Part shown: in pieces, positions 10,478 through 19,771 of the stretch | How positions within the stretch are numbered: position 1 is the first letter of the stretch | How the letters are laid out: every line of letters starts with the position of its first letter | NCBI GenBank assembly: GCA_963787045.1 | Contig: CAWBBR010000017.1 | Location: 247,625 to 311,624, forward strand | DNA length: 64,000 nt | Source of the DNA: DATJGR01 sp963787045 | GTDB lineage: Bacteria > Pseudomonadota > Gammaproteobacteria > Pseudomonadales > Azotimanducaceae | Direction of reading: 5' to 3' | The notes under the pieces: model-generated | Told to the model about the DNA's origin: nothing | Database searches by the model: none | Seen by the model: the letters and a program-made list of their open reading frames with translations, nothing else | Program-made: the position numbers and the translations under genes

Positions 10478-10563
10478 CGGGTCGCGGCGCGAGTTGGTCT
10501 TGGCGCGGCGCGGAGAAATGATCAGACTCTCGCGACTCGAAGATTCAAGCAGCGGAGCATCGA

Positions 10564-11841
10564 ATGAAATTCGGCATCTTTTACGAACACCAGCTGCCGC
10601 GCCCGTGGACTGAGGGCGCGGAGCAGAAGCTGTTCAACGACGCGCTCGCGCAGGTCGAAGTGGCGGACCGCCTCGGCATCGACTACGCGTGGGAGGTGGA
10701 ACATCACTTCCTCGAGGAATACTCGCATTCGTCCGCGCCGGAAGTGTTCCTTGCGGCGTGTGCCGCGCGCACCAAGAACATCCGCCTCGGTCAGGGCATC
10801 CGGCAGGTGATTCCGCAGTACAACCACCCGGCGAGAACGGCCGAGGTGATCGCGACGCTGGACCTCGTCTCGAACGGCCGCGTCGACTTCGGTACCGGCG
10901 AATCGTCAGCGGTGCTCGAACTCGGCGGCTTCGGCATCACAGTGGAAGAGAAACGCAAGATCTACCTCGAATCGACCGAGCAGATCTGCAACATCCTTGC
11001 GATGGACCCTTACCCCGGCTACGTCGGTAAGTACTTCAGCATGCCGTGCCGCAACCTGGTGCCGAAGCCGGTGCAGCGGCCGCATCCGCCGGTGTGGGTC
11101 GCGTGTTCGCAGCGCGAAACGATCCGCATGGCGGCGCGTCTCGGCATCGGCGCGCTGACATTCGCGTTCGTCGATCCGCTCGAAGCACGCTCGTGGGTCG
11201 AGGAGTACTACAACATCATCAAGAGCGACGAGTGCGTGCCCATCGGCCACACCGTCAACGCCAACATCTGCATGGTGTCGAGTTTCTCCTGTCACCAGGA
11301 CCGCGAAACGGCCATCAAGCGCGGACTCAAAGGGTTCGAGTTCTTCGGCTACGCACTGGGCAGCCTTTACGGATTCGGTGCCCACAAGCCGGGGCGCACG
11401 AACCTGTGGCAGGAATTCGAGAACGTGTTCGAACGACGGATGCGGGATGTACCGCAGGAGTTCGGCCAGGCGCTGTCGGGAGGCGCCGGCGGGATCGGAA
11501 CGCCGGACGACCTGCGCACGCATCTGCGCAAGTTCGAGACCGCCGGTGTCGACCAGGTGACGTTCATCCAGCAGGCCGGCATGAACAAACACGAACACAT
11601 TTGCGAAGCACTGGAGCTGTTCGCGGCGGAGGTCATGCCGGAATTCAAAGCGCGCGCCGCGGAGCGGGAACGCGCGAAGCAACGCGAACTGGCGCCGTTC
11701 ATCGAGGCGGCGCTCGCCCGCAAGGTGAAGATGCCGCCATTGCGCGACGCCGACATTCCGGTGTTCCCGGCGCTGGGTCGGCGCATTGCCGAAGAAGCGA
11801 AGGAACAACCGTCGATCTACGAGAAACCCGCCGCCGGCTGA
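10564..11841 (+). CDS. Luciferase-like (LLM class) flavin-dependent oxidoreductase
   Basis: The product has 425 residues with a TIM-barrel bacterial luciferase fold. The N-terminus MKFGIFYEHQLPRPW, the segment NHPARTAEVIATLD, and VDFGTGESSAVLELGGFG are typical of FMN-dependent monooxygenases of this superfamily. A C-terminal helical extension, roughly residues 355-425, is rich in Glu, Lys and Ala. The substrate cannot be told; relatives oxidise aldehydes, alkanes, sulfonates or terpenoids. A GGAG sequence precedes the ATG. The divergent TetR gene is its probable repressor. The thiolase and acyl-CoA-type enzymes elsewhere in the window would fit catabolism of hydrophobic compounds, but that is only context. 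Confidence 0.82.
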   Translation: MKFGIFYEHQLPRPWTEGAEQKLFNDALAQVEVADRLGIDYAWEVEHHFLEEYSHSSAPEVFLAACAARTKNIRLGQGIRQVIPQYNHPARTAEVIATLDLVSNGRVDFGTGESSAVLELGGFGITVEEKRKIYLESTEQICNILAMDPYPGYVGKYFSMPCRNLVPKPVQRPHPPVWVACSQRETIRMAARLGIGALTFAFVDPLEARSWVEEYYNIIKSDECVPIGHTVNANICMVSSFSCHQDRETAIKRGLKGFEFFGYALGSLYGFGAHKPGRTNLWQEFENVFERRMRDVPQEFGQALSGGAGGIGTPDDLRTHLRKFETAGVDQVTFIQQAGMNKHEHICEALELFAAEVMPEFKARAAERERAKQRELAPFIEAALARKVKMPPLRDADIPVFPALGRRIAEEAKEQPSIYEKPAAG

Positions 11842-11856
11842 TTGCCGAACGGGCGT

Positions 11857-13764
11857 CTAGTCGGCGTCCCGCTCGTCGGGCTCGAGCGCCGTTGCGGCGA
11901 CCAGCGCGTCGAGGTGCTCGTGCTGCTTCAGCCAGTCGGCCTCGGCCATGTGGAGGTCGCGCACCAGATCGGTTCGCTGCGCGATGACGGTCTGCAGGCT
12001 CTGCGTCGACATCGTTTCGTACGTCGCCGGATCGGCAAGCGTTTCCTCCAGCGCCTTCAGGTCGTTGCTCATCGACTCGATGCGCGCCTCGAGACGCTTT
12101 ACCGCCGTGCGGAGCGTTTGCGTCTGACGGCGATGCTCGGCCGACGCCTGCCGGCGTTCGCGACGACTGGGTCCTGCCTCCGATGCGACCGGCGCAACTC
12201 GTTGGCGGATGCGTTCGGCATACTGTTCCAGGTCGTCGGGATACGGATCGACGCGTCCGCCCCCGACCAGCCAGAACTCGTCGACACAACGGCCGAGCAG
12301 ATCGCGATCGTGCGACACGATCACCATCGCCCCTTCGTACTCCTGTAGCGCCATCGTCAGCGCGTGCCGCATCTCGATGTCGAGGTGGTTGGTCGGTTCG
12401 TCGAGCAACAACAGAGCGGGTTGCTGCCACGCGATCAGTGCAAGCACCAGGCGCGCCTTCTCACCGCCCGAAAGCGATCGGGTCGGGCGCATCGCCATGT
12501 CACCGGCGAAGCCCCAGCCGCCCAGATAGGTGCGCCGCCGTTGATCCGTCGCTACGGGCGTTCGCAGCCGCAAGTGGCCCAACGCGCTGAGGTCGCCCTG
12601 CAGCAATTCCAGCTGATGTTGCGCAAAGTAGCCGACGCTGCTGTGCTGACCGCGAAACAGGTCGCCCGATTGCAGAGCCAGGTCGCCGGCGAGCGTCCTC
12701 ATCAGCGTGGTCTTCCCTGCGCCGTTCGCGCCCAGCACGCCGATCCGCGAGCCGGGTGCAATCCGCAGCGACTCTACCGATACCACCGTTTTGCCGTCGT
12801 AGCCGAGCGATGCGTTCTCGAGCTGAATCAGCATCGGTGACATTTGAGTCGGGTTCGGGAAGCTGAACTCGTACGGAGAGTCGGCGTGTCCCGGCGCGGC
12901 GAGCTGCAACTTCTCCAACGCTTTCAGTCGGCTCTGTACCTGTCGCGCCTTACTCGTCTTGGCGCGGAAACGGTCGACGAAGCGCATGATCTCTTCGGCC
13001 TTGCGCTCCTGACGACGCGCCAGAGTCGCCTGGCGCGCCAGATTGTCGCCGCGTTGTCGCTCGAACGAGCTGTAGTTGCCGCGGTAGGTCGTGGCCCGAC
13101 CGGACTCCAGATGTACGGTGTGACCGACCACGGCATCGAGGAATTCACGATCGTGAGCGATCACCAACAACGTGCCTGAGTAGCGATTCAGATGACCCTC
13201 GAGCCACAGCATCGCGTCGAGGTCGAGGTGGTTGGTCGGTTCGTCGAGCAGCAGCAGATCTGACGGGCTCATCAAGGTTTGCGCCAGATTCAGACGGATG
13301 CGCCAGCCGCCGGAGAATTCGCGATACGGCCGGCGCAGGTCGGAAGCGGGAAAACCGAGACCGTTCAGAATTTCAGCGGCGCGCGCTTCCGCAGAATAAC
13401 CGCCGAGGTCGTCGAACTCGGTATGCAGTCGCGCCAGCGCAGCATCGTTGCCATTTTGCTCCGCTTCGGCGATGGCGCGCTCGACGCGGCGCAACTCGAC
13501 GTCGCCATCCAGCGCCCAGTCGAGCGCGGTACGCTCCGACGGTACGGTCTCCTGGTCGAGATGCGCGATTCGCCAGCGCGGCGGCATGCGCACATCGCCC
13601 ACTTCCGGCAGCAGGCGCCCGCGCAGCAATGCGAACAGGCTCGATTTGCCGACTCCGTTTCGGCCCACGAGGGCGATGTGATGGCCGGCATGCAGCGTGA
13701 GGTCGAGGTGCTCGAACAACACCTCGCCGCCGCGTTTCAGCGTTACGTCGGAGACGACGATCAT
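11857..13764 (-). CDS. ABC-F family ATPase (YheS/Uup-like)
   Basis: The product has 635 residues: two ABC ATPase domains in tandem without membrane segments. The first domain shows GRNGVGKSSL, signature SGGWRIRLNLAQ and DLLLLDEPTNHLD; the second shows GANGAGKTTL, LSGGEKARLVLAL and LLLLDEPTNHLD. The linker between domains contains the basic helical arm around FRAKTSKARQVQSRLKALEK that inserts into the ribosome in ABC-F proteins. A charged coiled-coil C-terminus follows residue 540, as in YheS. ABC-F proteins act on the ribosome to relieve stalls or adjust the exit site, not in transport. It is convergent with the luciferase-like gene. Confidence 0.92.
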   Translation of the reverse strand: MIVVSDVTLKRGGEVLFEHLDLTLHAGHHIALVGRNGVGKSSLFALLRGRLLPEVGDVRMPPRWRIAHLDQETVPSERTALDWALDGDVELRRVERAIAEAEQNGNDAALARLHTEFDDLGGYSAEARAAEILNGLGFPASDLRRPYREFSGGWRIRLNLAQTLMSPSDLLLLDEPTNHLDLDAMLWLEGHLNRYSGTLLVIAHDREFLDAVVGHTVHLESGRATTYRGNYSSFERQRGDNLARQATLARRQERKAEEIMRFVDRFRAKTSKARQVQSRLKALEKLQLAAPGHADSPYEFSFPNPTQMSPMLIQLENASLGYDGKTVVSVESLRIAPGSRIGVLGANGAGKTTLMRTLAGDLALQSGDLFRGQHSSVGYFAQHQLELLQGDLSALGHLRLRTPVATDQRRRTYLGGWGFAGDMAMRPTRSLSGGEKARLVLALIAWQQPALLLLDEPTNHLDIEMRHALTMALQEYEGAMVIVSHDRDLLGRCVDEFWLVGGGRVDPYPDDLEQYAERIRQRVAPVASEAGPSRRERRQASAEHRRQTQTLRTAVKRLEARIESMSNDLKALEETLADPATYETMSTQSLQTVIAQRTDLVRDLHMAEADWLKQHEHLDALVAATALEPDERDAD

Positions 13765-13862
13765 GATCAGACGCTCGCGCCACCGGGATTGGAAGAGACG
13801 TTGGAGCGCGGCAATGCAATACTCTCAGCACTAGAAAACACGACGCGGCATTGTACTGTCCC

Positions 13863-14189
13863 ATGCGTGAGATGCCCGATTTTCAGAGCTTCTGCGACAG
13901 CCTGGAGGATTCGGCCCCACCGGCCGGTGTCAGCGACGAGCTGAAGGCGATGTGGTGGGTGCGAAAGGACGATTGGGACCAGGCACACCAGATCGTGCAG
14001 GATCTCGACAACCCGTCGAGCGCTCACGTGCATGCGCATCTGCACCGCGTCGAGGGTGATCTCGAAAACGCAGCATATTGGTATCGGCGTGCTGGAACCG
14101 CGGTCGCGAAAGAGGATTTGAGCAGCGAGTGGCAGGCACTCGTGCAACGCTTACTGTCTCAGGCTTCTAACGATTCGGCGCTGCGGTAG
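13863..14189 (+). CDS. Small conserved protein of unknown function
   Basis: The product has 108 residues from the ATG giving MREMPDFQ; a second ATG three codons later is possible. It is acidic and soluble. The central segment MWWVRKDDWDQAHQIVQDLD and the later HRVEGDLENAAYWYRRAG look like two helices of a repeat-like fold, similar in texture to Sel1 or TPR units. I recognise the pattern as a widespread conserved hypothetical family but know no function for it. It is divergent from the ABC-F gene, with about 100 bases between starts. Its last 31 bases overlap the end of the ParA-like gene on the opposite strand. Confidence 0.7.
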   Translation: MREMPDFQSFCDSLEDSAPPAGVSDELKAMWWVRKDDWDQAHQIVQDLDNPSSAHVHAHLHRVEGDLENAAYWYRRAGTAVAKEDLSSEWQALVQRLLSQASNDSALR

Positions 14190-14909
14190 TGAGGCGGCGC
14201 GGCCAAGGGAGCTAGTTGGCGAACGCCATCCCCCAGCGACGTGACCTCGTCGATCCACTGCAACAGTTTGCACCACTCCAGCGCTTCTCGTTCTGCGCTC
14301 TCATCCGCGACGTCGTCGAAGATGCCGGTGCCTTCTTCAGCCAGCCGCGTATAGAGCGCACTGTCCCTGAACGTCGCCACTGTGGGGATGTCGAGGCATT
14401 CGAGAAACTGCAGCAATTTGGCGAGCGTAGTGGTGTTCTGACGCACGCGATTGGCAATGACCCCGACCGGAACCGGACGCAAACGGTACGAGCGATGCGC
14501 GAGTAGCTGGTCGATGAATCGAGCGCCTGCGCGAATGTCGATCGACGATGGCAGCAACGGCACGAGGATCGCATCGACGCCGCGCAACAACGGATCGAGA
14601 TCGCGATCGTTCACCGCGGATGGTGTGTCGACGATGATGCGTTCGACGTCGTGCGGCGTACGTTGTTGAAACGCGCGCGTTTGATACATCGAGGTACGGT
14701 TGATGTGCCTGCACCAGATGGATGCTCGGCAACAATGCGGCGCGTTGTTCGAGCCACTGTGTGCTCGATGCTTGAGAGTCGTGGTCAGTGAGAGCGACGC
14801 AGTATCCAAGACGCGCATACGCCGCGGCCAGATTGGTCGCGATCGTCGTCTTTCCGCAGCCCCCTTTTCCGTTTACGACCAGGATGCGAAGAGCATTCGG
14901 CTCAGCCAT
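14159..14909 (-). CDS. ParA/MinD-type ATPase (frameshifted)
   Basis: About 250 residues of a deviant Walker ATPase. The N-terminus reads ILVVNGKGGCGKTTIATNL, with the signature lysine, and then ALTDHDSQASSTQWL. After about residue 68 the frame breaks near 14700: the first frame ends in LVQAHQPYL and the next frame carries TSMYQTRAFQQRTPHDVERI and IIVDTPSAVN, the switch II region. One extra base accounts for it. Such stand-alone ParA-like proteins position plasmids, chromosomes or protein clusters. No parB or parS is near, so a non-plasmid cargo is more likely. The 3' end overlaps the end of the opposing small gene. Confidence 0.75.
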
Positions 14910-15050
14910 CGTCCCTGTGCTTTGTAATTTGCAAGTGATCGGGGGAGCGACTATATACCTGCGCCGCGACGCGCCTCTAGTACTTTTTCTGCCGGTAGAG
15001 GGGCTTGCGCGCTGTTTGAGAAAACGGCCTGAGGTGCTCGTTTCGCTGGG

Positions 15051-15467
15051 TCAGACTGCGACGGGGAGAGTCGCCGCGGAGCGATTCAGCACATCGTCTT
15101 CGAGCTCGAAGCGCGTCTCCAGCGCGAGTGCGACCGCCGCCAGTTCGCGCTTGATGCGCGTGATGTCGATGTGGTCGCCGCCGGCGTGGTGGTCATTGAA
15201 AGTCATCGCGGTCGACGTGGTTGCATCGAGAATCGCGTACTCGCGCGGCGTGGCCCAGGTTTGCGGTGAGACCAACCCGCAGAAGATGCGGAAATAGCCC
15301 ACCGAAAGGTAATCGACCATGTCCTGACAGAACCGTTCGAGCAGACCCTCCGCCTCGTCGCGCAGTTCCCCTTCGATTGCCTTGGACAGCCGCATCAGTT
15401 CGACGATCAGCTGGCGGCGGCTCTTGAGGAAGGTTCCGATGGCGCGTTGCGCGGTGCGGTTCGACAT
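15051..15467 (-). CDS. rsd: Rsd/AlgQ family anti-sigma-70 regulator
   Basis: The product has 138 residues and is entirely helical by composition. It matches the Rsd/AlgQ family in length and in the segments RRQLIVELMRLSKAIEG, LLERFCQDMVDYLSVGYF and FEVEL-like LETRFELEDDVL near the C-terminus. Rsd binds sigma-70 region 4 and shifts RNA polymerase toward alternative sigma factors in stationary phase; AlgQ does this in Pseudomonas. The next gene upstream on the same strand is dsbB, the same neighbour as algQ in Pseudomonas, which supports the call. The gap to dsbB is 75 bases, so the genes may or may not be co-transcribed. Confidence 0.85.
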   Translation of the reverse strand: MSNRTAQRAIGTFLKSRRQLIVELMRLSKAIEGELRDEAEGLLERFCQDMVDYLSVGYFRIFCGLVSPQTWATPREYAILDATTSTAMTFNDHHAGGDHIDITRIKRELAAVALALETRFELEDDVLNRSAATLPVAV

Positions 15468-15542
15468 GAGTGCTCCTCGTGCGATGGCGTTCCTTTTCGG
15501 AAGGCTAGCAACGAATAGCCGTTGCTCAAGGAAGGAGCGGAG

Positions 15543-16031
15543 CTATGCGGTCGCAACGCGACGGGAGATCCGCGCCCATTGCACCAAGGCTACGCCGAGA
15601 AGCACGAAACCGACCAGCGCCCAGCCGGCGATGCTGATTCCAAACATCGTCCACGTTACTTGCGCACAGTTGCCGGTTCCCATGGTCATGGCCTTCAGGA
15701 TGTCGGCGAGCGGGAACGCATCGATCATGTAGGCCATGTCGGGACCGCACGCCGGAATCTGATCGGCCGGCAGGCTCTGCAACCACAGCTGGCGCACGGA
15801 GAAACCGGCGCCGATCACGGTGCACGCCAGCGCAGCGACAGGGTAGGCAAGCGAACGTGGGTTGAGGGCGAGTCCCGCCAGCACGATAGCGCCGCCGAAC
15901 ATCGTCCACAGCCGCTGCATCAGGCACAGCGGGCACGGATCGAGCCCGAGTATGTGCTCCATGAACTGGGCGCCGCCGACCATGAGGCCCGCGAGCGCGA
16001 GCGCAGCCAGACCCCAGTGCAGCGAACTCAT
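15543..16031 (-). CDS. dsbB: Disulfide bond formation protein DsbB
   Basis: The product has 162 residues with four membrane spans. The first cysteine pair is C33-P-L-C36 in the first periplasmic loop, and the second pair is C95 and C122 in the long second loop, exactly the DsbB layout. DsbB re-oxidises DsbA in the periplasm and passes electrons to ubiquinone. The start ATG overlaps the stop of the upstream quinone oxidoreductase gene by four bases. The pairing with rsd/algQ is conserved in pseudomonads. Confidence 0.93.
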   Translation of the reverse strand: MSSLHWGLAALALAGLMVGGAQFMEHILGLDPCPLCLMQRLWTMFGGAIVLAGLALNPRSLAYPVAALACTVIGAGFSVRQLWLQSLPADQIPACGPDMAYMIDAFPLADILKAMTMGTGNCAQVTWTMFGISIAGWALVGFVLLGVALVQWARISRRVATA

Positions 16032-17008
16032 GGCCCCATCCGCAGCACGACTTTGCCGATCGCGGTGCGCCCGGAAAGGCACCGAAGCGCGGGCGCGTAC
16101 TCTGCCAATGGGTACGTTGCACCGATCAGCGGGTCGATCTTGCCGCGTTCGAAGAAGTCGAGAATCTCGGCGAAGTTGCGATCGTTCAGTTGCCGTTCGC
16201 GCGCGGCAAACGAGCCGTAGAAAACGCCGACGACCTGGCAGCCTTTGAGCAGAATCAGGTTGATCGGCACCTTCGGGATGTAACCGCCGACGAACCCGAC
16301 GACGAGTACACGCCCCTTCCAATTGACGCAGCGCATGCACTGGTCGAACAGGTCGCCGCCGACCGGATCGTAAATCACGTCGGCACCGCGGCCATTCGTC
16401 AGCGCCTTGACCTTGTCCTTCAATTCGCCGTCCGAGTAGTTGATCAACTCGTCCGCGCCGGCCTTTCGCGCGACCTCGAGCTTCGCGTCGGTGCTGGCGG
16501 CGGCGATCACCCGTGCGCCCATCGCCTTGCCGAGTTCGACTGCCGCCAGTCCGACGCCGCCTGCCGCGCCCAGCACCAGCAGGGTTTCACCGGGTTGCAG
16601 GTCGGCGCGCTGTTTGAGGGCGTGATAGGACGTGCCATACGTGGTGCTGATGCCGGATGCCTGCTCGAAACTCATGCCGTTCGGAATCCGCCGCAGTTGC
16701 TGAGCCGGAATCGCCAGGCGCTCCACGAAGGCGCCGGACCCCGAGCCGCCGAAAACGCCCTGGCCCGGCGCCAGCGTTCGAACGTTGGCGCCAACCGACG
16801 CGACCACCCCGGCGAACTCGCCACCGGGGATGAACGGAAACGGCGGCTGACTCTGGTATTTGCCCTCGATCATCAGCACGTCGGGAAAGTTGAGCGCCGC
16901 CGCGCGGACATCGACCACCACCTCGTCGGGTCCGGCCGTCGGTGGGTCCAGTTCTTCGAGCGACAGCGACTCCGGCGGTCCAAATGCGCGGCACATGACG
17001 GCTTTCAT
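16028..17008 (-). CDS. Zinc-free medium-chain NADPH:quinone oxidoreductase
   Basis: The product has 326 residues and belongs to the medium-chain dehydrogenase/reductase superfamily, quinone oxidoreductase branch. The catalytic domain shows ALNFPDVLMIEGKYQ and PFIPGGEFAGVV; the Rossmann loop is LVLGAAGGVGLAAVELGKAMG. The zinc ligands of alcohol dehydrogenases are missing, which fits the quinone or enoyl reductase branch. The segment INYSDGELKDKVKALTNGRG and DVIYDPVGGDLFDQ are also typical. It reduces quinones or alpha,beta-unsaturated carbonyls. The four-base overlap with dsbB suggests co-translation, but I see no direct functional link. Confidence 0.9.
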   Translation of the reverse strand: MKAVMCRAFGPPESLSLEELDPPTAGPDEVVVDVRAAALNFPDVLMIEGKYQSQPPFPFIPGGEFAGVVASVGANVRTLAPGQGVFGGSGSGAFVERLAIPAQQLRRIPNGMSFEQASGISTTYGTSYHALKQRADLQPGETLLVLGAAGGVGLAAVELGKAMGARVIAAASTDAKLEVARKAGADELINYSDGELKDKVKALTNGRGADVIYDPVGGDLFDQCMRCVNWKGRVLVVGFVGGYIPKVPINLILLKGCQVVGVFYGSFAARERQLNDRNFAEILDFFERGKIDPLIGATYPLAEYAPALRCLSGRTAIGKVVLRMGP

Positions 17009-17112
17009 CGATACTTCCCATTAGGTGCAGGTGCGGAGGGGCCAGGTGAGGTTACTGGCCGGTCTGCCGGCGTCAACTATTCTTCAATGGTCGATCACCG
17101 GCGGACCTCTCG

Positions 17113-17508
17113 ATGCGCGCCATACTCGTTGCCGTTCTCAGCGTCGTTGCCTCGCTCGCCGCCGCCGAAGGTCAGGAAGGCGGTGTGAAGTACGTGACGT
17201 TGCAGCCCGCGTTCGTGACCAATTTCGGCGTCACCAAGACCGGGCGTTTGACCTATCTGAAGGCCGACGTCACGTTGAAAGTCGCGAACGCGGAAGGCGA
17301 GGCGGCGTTGAAATATCACACGCCGGTGCTGCGCAACGCGTTAGTGCTGCTCTTTTCGCGTCAGGAGGATGCCGCGGTGTCGTCGAGCGACGGGCGTGAG
17401 CAGATCCGCCAACAGGCGCTGAGCGAGTTGCGCGACATCATGCAGACCGAGAGCGGTGAGCCGGTCATCGAGGATCTGGTGTTCAGTAACTTCGTGGTAC
17501 AGCACTGA
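17113..17508 (+). CDS. FliL-like periplasmic protein
   Basis: The product has 131 residues. A cleavable signal-like N-terminus (about residues 1-19, ending A-A-A-E-G) takes the place of the membrane anchor of flagellar FliL. The rest is the FliL fold: YVTLQPAFVTNFGV near the start and the closing helix/strand FLVEDL-like VIEDLVFSNFVVQH. FliL strengthens flagellar stators through a stomatin/prohibitin-like ring. No flagellar gene is in the window, so this is an orphan copy of unknown role. It ends convergently with the ACP phosphodiesterase gene and overlaps its 3' end by 26 bases. Confidence 0.78.
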   Translation: MRAILVAVLSVVASLAAAEGQEGGVKYVTLQPAFVTNFGVTKTGRLTYLKADVTLKVANAEGEAALKYHTPVLRNALVLLFSRQEDAAVSSSDGREQIRQQALSELRDIMQTESGEPVIEDLVFSNFVVQH

Positions 17509-18129
17509 CCGGTTGTCGATCCCCGAGCCGTTCGGCAAGCCAGTCGCCGGCGTGCGCCTGCAGCGACGGGTAGTAACGCAGAAAGTCGTCTTCGAAGTCG
17601 CGATACCCGGCGCGTAACGCCGCCATCGATTCCTTCACCGCTTCTGACCCGTCGCAGGCGTTCTGCGATGCGGCGGAACGCCCGTTCGATCGGATCGATG
17701 TCGACGTAACGTCCGAGCAGATCGTGATCACGCATGAAGCGAAAGAAGCGCGCAGCGTCGATCGGAAAGTGCGCTTCGTGCTCGCCCAGGATTGCATAGG
17801 TTCGCGACGTGAAGTCCGCGAGCGGCTCCCCGTGAACAGCTTCGAAATGGCGCGCCAGGAAATGATCGGCGACCAGATCGATGAATACCGGTGCGAGTCG
17901 GCGCGCCGTGGCGGGAAGCCGTGCGACGCTGACCTTGATGTCGTCCTGTACCGCGCTGAACGCGTCGATGCGTCGGTGCAACCGGATTCCGGTCTGAATG
18001 TCGCTCGGGAGCTGAGACGGAACGGTGCCTTTGACGAAGTCGCCGAGGAACCCACCGACGAGATACTGCGGGTTTTCCGAAGCTCCCCGGTCCGGCGACC
18101 GACAGCGCGCAATGCGCCAGGAAATTCAC
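17483..18129 (-). CDS. acpH: Acyl carrier protein phosphodiesterase (two frameshifts)
   Basis: About 215 residues after correction. The start is a GTG overlapping the gshA stop and gives V-NFLAHCALSVAGPGS. The frame shifts near 18085 into ENPQYLVGGFLGDFVKG, continues through HRRIDAFSAVQDDI and FIDLVADHFLARHFE, then shifts again near 17655 into SEAVKESMAALRAGYRDFED and the final FLRYYPSLQAHA. Both breaks behave as single inserted bases. AcpH removes phosphopantetheine from acyl carrier protein; the NFLAH start, the GDF motif and the long helical body fit that family. The gene is part of a run pckA-gshA-acpH. Confidence 0.75.
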
Positions 18130-19706
18130 GCGCCTCCGATCGACGGCGCCGCCATGTAGCGTGCGAGATAGTCGTCCAGGCTTTCCGAGTCGGCCGCTTC
18201 GATGGCGCGTTGTTCGTTGATCGATCGTTCGGCAAGCGACTCGAAATGCCGCAGTTTCTCGGCGCTCAGCGGATTGGCCACGAAATAGCCTTTGTGCAGG
18301 ATCGACTGATTCATCGCAAAGCGGAAAAACGGCACGCGCGCCTTGAGCATGCTCGCGAGAATGCGTGCCGACGGCGTTCGATCCGTATCGTCGAGGCGCT
18401 GGATCTGCTCCTTCCACGATGCTGTGTGCAGATCGGTGTCGCCGGCACGATCCAACAAGTCCGCGATGGGGCGCATCTCGTTCATCAGCGTCGTCGCCCA
18501 GTCGCGCATTGGCACTTCATTGCCACCGCGGCTGAGCATGACGTCGGGTTTGCGGCCGGTTTCGACGATGCGTTGCTGATTGCCGCTCATCTCGACCGCT
18601 TCCTCGCTGCTGTCCGGCGGACTGTCGCTCAACAGACAGTGCAGCAGGAACGTATCGATGAAGCGGATCTCTTCTGCGTCGATGCCAACGGGCAGGAACG
18701 GATTGAGGTCGATGCAGCGCACCTCGACATACTCGACGCCCCTTGCCGTCAATGCTGCGATCGGACGTTCGTTCTTCGCGATGCTGCGCTTCGGCCGGAT
18801 GGTGCCGTAGAACTCGTTCTCGATCTGCAGCAGCGAGGTGGACAGCTGACGATACTCGCCGTCCACCTTCACACCGATCCGCTCATACGGCGGATAGGGT
18901 CGCGTCATCGCGTCGAGCAGCGAATGCGCGTACTGCGCGAGCGAGTTGTACGAGACGTGCAGGTTCGACTGCGCGTCGCTGGTGTAGCCGAGACCGCCCA
19001 TTCGCAACGACGTGCCTTGCGGCACGAACAACGAGCCCTCGTCGAAACTCGCGAGGTTGTGCGGTTTGCCTTTGACGAACGACTTGCACAATGACGGCGA
19101 TGCACCGAACAGGTAGATCAGCAGCCACGAGTGTCGGCGGAAGTTGCGGATCAGGCCGAAGTAGGCATCGTCGCGGAACGCGCGGCTGTCTCGAGTGCCC
19201 TGGATCTGCGCAATGACGGGCCACAGCGGCTCGGGAATCGAGAAGTTGTAGTGAATGCCCGAGATCGTCTGCATCAGGCGGCCGTAGCGCGCGCCGAGAC
19301 CGCGCCGATAGATGTTCTTCGTGCGTCCGACGTTCGACTGCCCATACGTTGCGATCGGCACCTGATCGTCCTGTCCGAGCATGCACGGCATGCTGGAAGA
19401 CCAGAGCAGTTCGTCGTCGACCGAGCGATACACGAAGCGATGGATGTCGCTGAGCTCCTCGATGCAACCCTCGACGGTGGTATGCACGCCGGTGATCAGC
19501 TCCGGCTGCGACTCACAGAAGTCGGTGGTGATGAGCGGATGCGTCAGCGCGGAACCCAGCGCGGCCGGGTGCGCCGCTTGCGAGAGGTTGCCGTTAGGCA
19601 GAACGCGCAGGCTCTCCTTTTCGATGCCGCGGGTGAGTTGCGCGAGCAAACGGCTGTCGCGATGTGCGGCCAGCGCGTCGATACGTTGTCTGAGCTGCGA
19701 TGCCAT
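18126..19706 (-). CDS. gshA: Glutamate-cysteine ligase
   Basis: The product has 526 residues, close to the E. coli type enzyme (518). It joins glutamate and cysteine in the first, limiting step of glutathione synthesis. Recognisable segments are LLAQLTRGIEKESLRV, ITTDFCESQPELITGV, SGIHYNFSIPE and YVEVRCIDLNPFLPVGI, covering the ATP and substrate sites of the proteobacterial GshA family. The start is the ATG giving MASQLRQRIDAL. The stop overlaps the GTG start of the ACP phosphodiesterase gene. The 65-base gap to pckA contains a C5/G6 tract next to an A-rich stretch, with no clear promoter. Confidence 0.95.
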   Translation of the reverse strand: MASQLRQRIDALAAHRDSRLLAQLTRGIEKESLRVLPNGNLSQAAHPAALGSALTHPLITTDFCESQPELITGVHTTVEGCIEELSDIHRFVYRSVDDELLWSSSMPCMLGQDDQVPIATYGQSNVGRTKNIYRRGLGARYGRLMQTISGIHYNFSIPEPLWPVIAQIQGTRDSRAFRDDAYFGLIRNFRRHSWLLIYLFGASPSLCKSFVKGKPHNLASFDEGSLFVPQGTSLRMGGLGYTSDAQSNLHVSYNSLAQYAHSLLDAMTRPYPPYERIGVKVDGEYRQLSTSLLQIENEFYGTIRPKRSIAKNERPIAALTARGVEYVEVRCIDLNPFLPVGIDAEEIRFIDTFLLHCLLSDSPPDSSEEAVEMSGNQQRIVETGRKPDVMLSRGGNEVPMRDWATTLMNEMRPIADLLDRAGDTDLHTASWKEQIQRLDDTDRTPSARILASMLKARVPFFRFAMNQSILHKGYFVANPLSAEKLRHFESLAERSINEQRAIEAADSESLDDYLARYMAAPSIGGA

Positions 19707-19771
19707 CGCTACCCACTCTCTTCTTTTTGCCCCCAGGGGGGCGAAGCGTAGCGCCATCGCCAGGGGATTGC

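Noticed and set aside
14159..14909. Plasmid or integrative element partition locus
   Set aside because: The ParA-like gene stands alone among core genes, with no parB, parS, replication or integrase gene.
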